Shown piece by piece: positions 59,300 through 64,000 of a stretch of DNA of 64,000 nt. Positions within the stretch are counted from its first letter, which is position 1. Each line of letters begins with the position of its first letter. The notes under the pieces are model-generated. The model did not search any database. It was not told the origin of the DNA and saw only the letters and a list, made by a program, of their open reading frames with translations. Both the position numbers and the translations under genes were made by a program. Source of the DNA: Actinomadura sp. J1-007 (GTDB lineage Bacteria > Actinomycetota > Actinomycetes > Streptosporangiales > Streptosporangiaceae); NCBI RefSeq assembly GCF_009793335.1, contig NZ_WING01000001.1, positions 5,828,001 through 5,892,000 on the forward strand, in the 5' to 3' direction.

Positions 59300-60727
59300 T
59301 CAGAGGGGGAGGCCGGTCAGGACCATGACCTTCTCCTCGGTGTAGTCGGCCATCGCGGACCGCAGCCCCTCGCGGCCGACGCCGGAGTCCTTCACGCCGC
59401 CGTACGGCATCTGGTCGGCGCGGTAGGACGGGACGTCGCCGATGACGACGCCGCCGACCTGCAACTCGCGGTGCGCGCGGAACGCGATGTCGAGGTCGCG
59501 GGTGAACACGCCCGCCTGGAGCCCGAACTTCGACGCGTTGACCAGCTCGAACGCCTCGTCCACGCCGTCCACCGGCTGGACCATCAGCACCGGTCCGAAG
59601 ACCTCCTCCTGGGCGATCTTGGAGTCGGCGGGCACGTCCGCGAGCACGGTCGGCGCGTACGCCGCGCCGTCGCGCGAGCCGCCCGCGAGGACCCGGGCGC
59701 CGGCGGCGACGGCCTCGTCCACCCACGTCTCGACCCGTACGGCGGCGTCCTCGCTGACCAGCGGGCCGACCTGCGTCTTGTCGTCCCACGGGTCGCCGGT
59801 GACCAGGCCGTTGACCGACTCGACCAGCTTCGGCACGAACGCGTCGTACACCGTCCGGTCGACGTAGACGCGCTGCACCGCGATGCAGGACTGGCCCGCC
59901 TGGTAGTTGGAGAACAGCCCCACGCGGGACGCCGCCCAGTCGAGGTCGGAGCCCGGCAGCACGACCGCCGCGCCGTTGCCGCCGAGTTCGAGCGTCACGT
60001 GCTTGCGCGGCACCTGGTCGTTGATCGCCCAGCCGACCGGGACCGAGCCGGTGAACGACACGATCGGCAGCCGCGGGTCGTCCACCAGCGCGCCCGCCCG
60101 GTCGTTCGGCACCGGCAGGACGGAGAACATGCCCGCGGGCAGGTCGGTCTCGGCGAGCAGCTCGCCGAGCAGCAGCGCCGACAGCGGCGTCGCGGGCGCG
60201 GGCTTGACCACGATCGGCGCGCCCACCGCGATCGCGGGGGCGATCTTGTGCGCGGTCAGGTTGAGCGGGAAGTTGAACGGCGAGATGCCGAGCACCGGGC
60301 CCTTCGGCGCGCGGGTGATGTAGACGATCCGGCCGTTCGCCGCGGGATCGGTGTCGAGCCGCTGCGTGGTCGGGCTCCAGCGCCGCGTCTCCTCGGCCGC
60401 GAACCGGAACGTCGACACCGCGCGGGTCACCTCGCCGCGCGCCCACAGCAGCGGCTTGCCGTTCTCGCCGGTGATCAGCCGGGCGACCTCCTCGGACCGC
60501 TCCTCCAGCCGCCGGGACACGTGCGCGAGGGCCTCCGCGCGCACGTGCAGCGGCAGCGCCGCGGCCTCGTCGCGGACCGCGTGCGCCGCCGCGACGGCCT
60601 CCTCCACCTGCTCCGGGGTCGGCACGGCGGCGGCGCCGACCACGCGGCCGTCGTACGGGTGGGTAACGGTCAGCTCGCCGGCACCGGTCGCCGAGCGGCC
60701 GGCCAGCCAGAATGGGGTCACGTTCAT
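59300..60727 (-). CDS. Aldehyde dehydrogenase
   Basis: 475 residues from ATG 60727. ISPFNFPLNLTAHKIAPAIAVGAPIVVKPAPATPLSA (cofactor site), IVSFTGSVPVGWAIN, the Glu in VTLELGGNGAAVVLPGSDLD and the catalytic Cys in YQAGQSCIAVQRVYV near residue 280, then EEVFGPVLMVQPVDGVDEAFELVN. The sequence belongs to the glyceraldehyde-3-phosphate/succinate-semialdehyde-like branch that also oxidises gamma-glutamyl aldehydes. It starts 4 bases after the PucR stop on the same strand, so PucR and ALDH form one unit. Confidence 0.92.
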   Translation of the reverse strand: MNVTPFWLAGRSATGAGELTVTHPYDGRVVGAAAVPTPEQVEEAVAAAHAVRDEAAALPLHVRAEALAHVSRRLEERSEEVARLITGENGKPLLWARGEVTRAVSTFRFAAEETRRWSPTTQRLDTDPAANGRIVYITRAPKGPVLGISPFNFPLNLTAHKIAPAIAVGAPIVVKPAPATPLSALLLGELLAETDLPAGMFSVLPVPNDRAGALVDDPRLPIVSFTGSVPVGWAINDQVPRKHVTLELGGNGAAVVLPGSDLDWAASRVGLFSNYQAGQSCIAVQRVYVDRTVYDAFVPKLVESVNGLVTGDPWDDKTQVGPLVSEDAAVRVETWVDEAVAAGARVLAGGSRDGAAYAPTVLADVPADSKIAQEEVFGPVLMVQPVDGVDEAFELVNASKFGLQAGVFTRDLDIAFRAHRELQVGGVVIGDVPSYRADQMPYGGVKDSGVGREGLRSAMADYTEEKVMVLTGLPL

Positions 60728-60731
60728 GCCT

Positions 60732-62224
60732 TCACGCTATCCCCGGCGGCCCGGGATGGGAGTCTCCAGGCTGTCCAATCGCGTCCTCGTCGTTGGCCGT
60801 CACGGACAGCGCGATCCACAGCTCCGCCCGTACCGCCGGATCGTCGAGATCGCGCCCGAGGAGCCGCGCCGCCTTCCGCATCCGCGCCCGCAGCGTGTGC
60901 CGGTGGACGCCCAGCGCGCGCGCCGCCGCCTCGCCCTGCCCGTTCGCCATGACGTACGCCCGCAGCGAGCCGACCAGCGCCGGGTCCTCGGCCCTGAGCG
61001 GCGCCAGCAGCGCGTCGGCGAACCCCCGCGCCGCCCCCGGGTCCATCAGCCCGAGCAGCCCCTGCCCCGGCAGGTCCGCGTGCCGTACGACCGCGTGCGG
61101 ACGGTCGCGGCCCGCCCGCAGGCGGCGCGCCGCCGCCAGCGCCTCGTCGGCCTGCCGCAGCGCCTCGTCCAGCGCCTCGATCCCGGACGGGTCGCTCGCC
61201 CCGACGGCCCCGCTCGCCCGCGCGAGCCCGATCACGTGCTCGCTCAGCGCGTCCGGCACGATGACCGCGCACCGGTCCGGCCCCGGCAGCGGCAGGCACC
61301 GTTCCCCCGCCGGGTCCCCCTCCACGGCTTCGAGCGCGTCGGCGCCGCCCGCGCACGCGAGCACCCGCACCGGCGGCCTCGGCATCGCCGGGCTGTCGGA
61401 CGGCGCGCCCAGCAGCACCGCCGCGAGCGCCGCCCGCAGCTCCCGCCCCGTTCGCGGCGTCTCCGACTGGAGCGTCAGCAGCGAGACCGCCGAACCGGCG
61501 ATCGTGTGCGCGACGTGGGGAGCGGCTCGGCCGTCCCGACCGCCAGGTAGCCGCGCGCCCGGCCGCCGAGCCCGATCGGGTGCACGACGACGGGCCCGTC
61601 CTCGCCCGACAGCGCCAGGCTCGCCGCCCGCCGGGCGCCGCGCAGCCGGGGGAGCTCGGCGGCCAGGGCGGCGGCGCGGTGGCGGGCGCGGGCGGGCTCG
61701 GCGTGCCGGACGCCGCCGGACGGGTCGAGCAGCAGCGCCCAGCCGCCCAGCTCGCGGGCCAGCCGGGAGACGAGCGGCCCCTCGCCCTTGAGCGCGGCGC
61801 GGGTCAGCTCGCGCTGGGCCTGGAAGGCGCGGGTGACGTCCTCGTACCACTCGGCGGCGAGCATGCGGGAGACCGCCTTGCCGACCGCGATGAACGGCGT
61901 GGGGCGCGGCACCTCCAGCAGGGCGAGGCCCTGCGCGCGCGCCGCGCCGACCAGCTCGGGCGGGACGTCGTCGTGGATGACGCCGACCGCGAAGCCGAGC
62001 CCGGCGACGCCCCGCCCGACCAGGCGGGCCACGTACGGCGCGGCGTTCGCCGGGGTGAGGCGCATCCCGGTGGTCAGGACCAGCTCGCCGCCCTCCAGGA
62101 ACGGCGTCGGGTCCTCCAGCTCGCTGACCGCCACCCACAGCACGGGCGCGTCCGGGCGCGGATCGGTGATCGGCCGCAGCCCGAGCTGCGGCAGCGCGGC
62201 CACGCTGGCGAGGGTGGGCGGCAT
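60732..62224 (-). CDS. PucR-family transcriptional regulator, frameshifted
   Basis: ATG 62224 is preferred (GGGAG five bases upstream); an ATG at 62296 would include an 18-bp repeat. N-terminal PucR domain: LPQLGLRPITDPRPDAPVLWVAVSELEDPTPFLEGGELVLTTGMRL, then a GGDEF-like linker. After AEPL the frame changes; the C-terminal part continues PHVAHTIAGSAVSLLTLQSE and ends with the helix-turn-helix MANGQGEAAARALGVHRHTLRARMRKAARLLGRDL. One C missing in the C4 run (G4 at 61517-61520 on the plus strand) restores one protein of about 498 residues. It probably activates the adjacent catabolic genes. Confidence 0.83.
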
Positions 62225-62233
62225 CGCGCTCCC

Positions 62234-62287
62234 GGGTCTCGTAGTGGGCACGGGCCTCGTAGGGTGCACGGGCCCCGCAGTGTGCAC
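62234..62287. repeat. Three 18-bp tandem repeats upstream of pucR
   Basis: Units at 62234-62251, 62252-62269 and 62270-62287 share GGG[T/C]CTCGTAG and end GCAC or GTGCAC; 11-14 of 18 positions agree pairwise. They lie upstream of the preferred PucR start and in the divergent region to gabT, so they may be iterated regulator sites. If the ATG at 62296 were used they would encode a six-residue protein repeat (VHPTRP). Confidence 0.7.
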
Positions 62288-62327
62288 GGTGTCCATCCGG
62301 ACGGACGCATTTCGCCGTTCCGTATGC

Positions 62328-62357
62328 TTTCAGGCTAGGCGGCGCGCGGCTTATGTT
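62328..62357 (+). promoter_or_regulatory. Possible promoter of gabT (leaderless)
   Basis: TATGTT at 62352-62357 fits a TANNNT -10 and lies 6 bases before the ATG at 62364, which would give a leaderless mRNA. The -35 (TTTCAG at 62328-62333, 18-base spacer) is poor. Confidence 0.35.
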
Positions 62358-62363
62358 CGCGCC

Positions 62364-63731
62364 ATGACCAGCCATCCCACCGGCGGGCCCGACCGCCTGC
62401 CCCAGGAACGACGCGTCGTCACCGAGATCCCCGGGCCCCGCTCCCAGGCGTTGCAGGAGCGCCGCGCCGCCGCGGTGCCGCCCGGCGTCGGCAGCGTCCT
62501 GCCGGTGTACGTGACCGACGCCGGCGGCGGCGTGATCGTCGACGTGGACGGCAACTCGCTGATCGACTTCGGCTCCGGCATCGCCGTGACCGGCGTCGGC
62601 AACGCCAACCCGCGCGTCGCCGCCCGCGTGCGGGCGCAGGCGGAGCGCTTCACCCACACCTGCTTCATGGTCGCGCCCTACGAGTCGTACGTCGCGGTCT
62701 GCGAGAACCTCAACCGGATCACCCCGGGCGACCACGCCAAGCGCTCCATCCTGGTCAACAGCGGCGCCGAGGCCGTCGAGAACGCCGTCAAGATCGCGCG
62801 GTACGCCACCGGCCGGCAGGCCGTCGTCGTGTTCGAGCACGGCTACCACGGCCGGACCCTGCTCACCATGACGCTCACCGCGAAGAACATGCCGTACAAG
62901 CACGGGTTCGGCCCGTACGCGCCCGAGGTGTACCGGATGCCCCTCGCGTACCCGTACCGCTGGCCCACCGGCCCGGACAACTGCGGCCCCGAGGCCGCGG
63001 CCCAGGTCGCCGGAGAGATCACCAGCCGGATCGGCGCGTCCAACGTCGCCGCCGTCGTGATCGAGCCGATCCAGGGCGAGGGCGGCTTCATCGAGCCCGC
63101 GCCCGGGTTCCTGCCCGCGATCGCCGAGTTCTGCCGGGCGAACGGCATCCTGTTCGTCGCCGACGAGGTGCAGACCGGGTTCGCACGGACGGGCGACCTG
63201 TTCGCCTGCGAGCACGAGGGCGTCGTCCCCGACCTCGTCACGACGGCCAAGGGCATCGCGGGCGGGCTGCCCCTCGCCGCCGTCACCGGCCGCGCCGACA
63301 TCATGGACAAGGTGCACGGCGGCGGCCTCGGCGGCACCTACGGCGGCAACCCCCTCGCCTGCGAGGCCGCGCTCGCCGTCCTCGAAGAGATCGAGAACGA
63401 GAAGCTCACCGAGCGCGCCCGCCGCATCGGCGAGACCATGCTGCCCCGCCTGCGCGCCCTCGCCGCCCGCCACGACGTCATCGGCGACGTCCGCGGCCGC
63501 GGCGCCATGATCGCCATCGAGATCGTCCGCGACCCCGCCACCAAGGAACCGGCCCCCGAGCTCACCGCCGAGATCGCCCGCCGCTGCCACGCCGCCGGCC
63601 TCCTCGTCCTGACCACCGGCACGTACGGCAACGTCCTGCGCTTCCTCCCGCCCCTCGTGATCCCCGAACACCTCCTCCACGAGGGCCTGGACATCCTCGA
63701 AACCGCCTTCACAGACCACCCCACCCCATAA
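62364..63731 (+). CDS. gabT: 4-aminobutyrate aminotransferase
   Basis: 455 residues from ATG 62364. Class III PLP aminotransferase: AVENAVKIARYATGRQAVVVFEHGYHGRT, AVVIEPIQGEGGF, ILFVADEVQTGFARTG (Asp of the PLP pyridine contact), and the PLP Lys in LVTTAKGIAGGLPLAAV. It moves the amino group of GABA (or a similar omega-amino acid) to 2-oxoglutarate, giving succinate semialdehyde. Divergent from PucR and close to the ALDH, which would oxidise that semialdehyde; this fits a route that releases GABA or a related amino acid. Confidence 0.94.
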   Translation: MTSHPTGGPDRLPQERRVVTEIPGPRSQALQERRAAAVPPGVGSVLPVYVTDAGGGVIVDVDGNSLIDFGSGIAVTGVGNANPRVAARVRAQAERFTHTCFMVAPYESYVAVCENLNRITPGDHAKRSILVNSGAEAVENAVKIARYATGRQAVVVFEHGYHGRTLLTMTLTAKNMPYKHGFGPYAPEVYRMPLAYPYRWPTGPDNCGPEAAAQVAGEITSRIGASNVAAVVIEPIQGEGGFIEPAPGFLPAIAEFCRANGILFVADEVQTGFARTGDLFACEHEGVVPDLVTTAKGIAGGLPLAAVTGRADIMDKVHGGGLGGTYGGNPLACEAALAVLEEIENEKLTERARRIGETMLPRLRALAARHDVIGDVRGRGAMIAIEIVRDPATKEPAPELTAEIARRCHAAGLLVLTTGTYGNVLRFLPPLVIPEHLLHEGLDILETAFTDHPTP

Positions 63732-63753
63732 CCGGGCCCGCCCGGCCACCGAA

Positions 63754-63791
63754 AGGGCCGCCGACGTCGTCAACACGACGCCGCCGGCCTT
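63754..63791 (+). terminator. Terminator after gabT
   Basis: A 17-bp imperfect stem with a CAAC loop (63754-63770 with 63775-63791, two mismatches), 22 bases past the stop codon. Confidence 0.6.
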
Positions 63792-63800
63792 CCGGCGCTG

Positions 63801-63979
63801 CGTGGGTGAGGTGGTGCGGGCCGGTGTGGCGCGGGTGAGGTGGTGCGGCTCGGCGTGGCGCGGGCCGGTGTGGCGCGGGTGACGTGGTGCGGGCGGCGTG
63901 GTCCGGGTGAGGTGGTGAGGGCCGGCGTGGCGCGGGTGACGTGGCGCGGGTGACGTGGCGTGGGTGACGTGGCGTGGCA
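63801..63979. repeat. Purine-rich degenerate tandem repeat at the window end
   Basis: Many copies of a unit close to GTGGCGCGGGTGA followed by CGTGGTGCGGG in varying order; the last 50 bases repeat GTGACGTGGCG with small changes. No credible ORF. One strand is G-rich with almost no runs of C. Confidence 0.7.
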
Positions 63980-64000
63980 GGACACGTAAGGGCGTGGCGG

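Noticed and set aside
63770..63985. Minus-strand frame with Thr-Pro-His-Arg repeats
   Set aside because: It simply translates the tandem repeat; no start signal and no homology.
1..64000. tRNA, rRNA, CRISPR arrays, insertion sequences or prophage genes
   Set aside because: No TpsiC-like GTTCGA-type arm with matching acceptor stem, no regular spacer repeats, and no transposase or integrase signatures were seen on either strand.

Overview
High-GC actinomycete chromosome. GC is about 73 percent, GTG and TTG starts are frequent, and Shine-Dalgarno sites are purine-rich. A mycothiol-type nitroreductase, a truncated haemoglobin, a PknG-type kinase and Nur/Zur-like metal operators also point that way. 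Gene content and style fit Actinomadura or a relative (Thermomonosporaceae/Streptosporangiales); that placement is inference.

Layout. 1-8.4 kb: 3' end of an S37 peptidase, alpha-glucosidase, truncated haemoglobin, MscS channel, a divergent small protein/XRE-TPR regulator pair, GNAT acetyltransferase, methyltransferase. 8.4-23.2 kb: prolyl oligopeptidase, a secreted Pro/Lys-rich protein, an HNH endonuclease with a coupled 35-residue ORF, FmdB zinc ribbon, IlvD, NERD protein, amidase, MalQ, an unknown Cys-rich protein, PepN. 23.4-28.0 kb: Rv2466c-like reductase, then a cbiM-PDGLE-cbiQ-cbiO ECF transporter preceded by a near-perfect Nur box (so probably nickel), then a CooC/ParA-like ATPase with a Zur-like box. 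28.1-38.8 kb: membrane protein, RpiB, PP2C phosphatase, Ser/Thr kinase, FMN/flavin reductases, orphan histidine kinase, amidase, carboxyltransferase.

Two parts stand out. (1) 38.8-42.9 kb and 52.3-56.5 kb carry genes that share a previously unremarked 14-bp palindrome close to GTTTGGGCCCAAAC. It occurs seven times, always in promoter regions, and in the five cases where a promoter can be read it overlaps the -10 or start-site region. The putative repressor is the MarR protein at 53.4-53.9 kb. Targets are a class I glutamine amidotransferase, a homoprotocatechuate-type meta-cleavage set (HpaE-like, HpaD-like, FAH family), a flavin-dependent oxidoreductase, an APC permease, an acetoacetate-decarboxylase-like protein, and a glutamine-synthetase-like enzyme followed by a P450. 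A PucR regulator, aldehyde dehydrogenase and GABA transaminase lie next to them (59.3-63.7 kb). Together they suggest a gamma-glutamylation route for an amine feeding aromatic ring cleavage. (2) 43.9-52.3 kb is a seven-gene, mostly stop/start-overlapping operon: trypsin-like protease with a degenerate NTPase-like tail, helical protein, PknG-like kinase, VWA/zinc-ribbon protein, four-TM GlnX-like sensor, lipoprotein solute-binding protein and a trypsin-co-occurring (Trypco1) protein. It looks like the mycobacterial GlnH-GlnX-PknG nutrient-sensing cassette merged with a protease effector module.

Caution: at least six genes, probably eight, are broken by what look like single-base deletions, seven of them in C or G runs. 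This strongly suggests uncorrected assembly indels rather than pseudogenes. No tRNA, rRNA, CRISPR array, insertion sequence or prophage was recognised.
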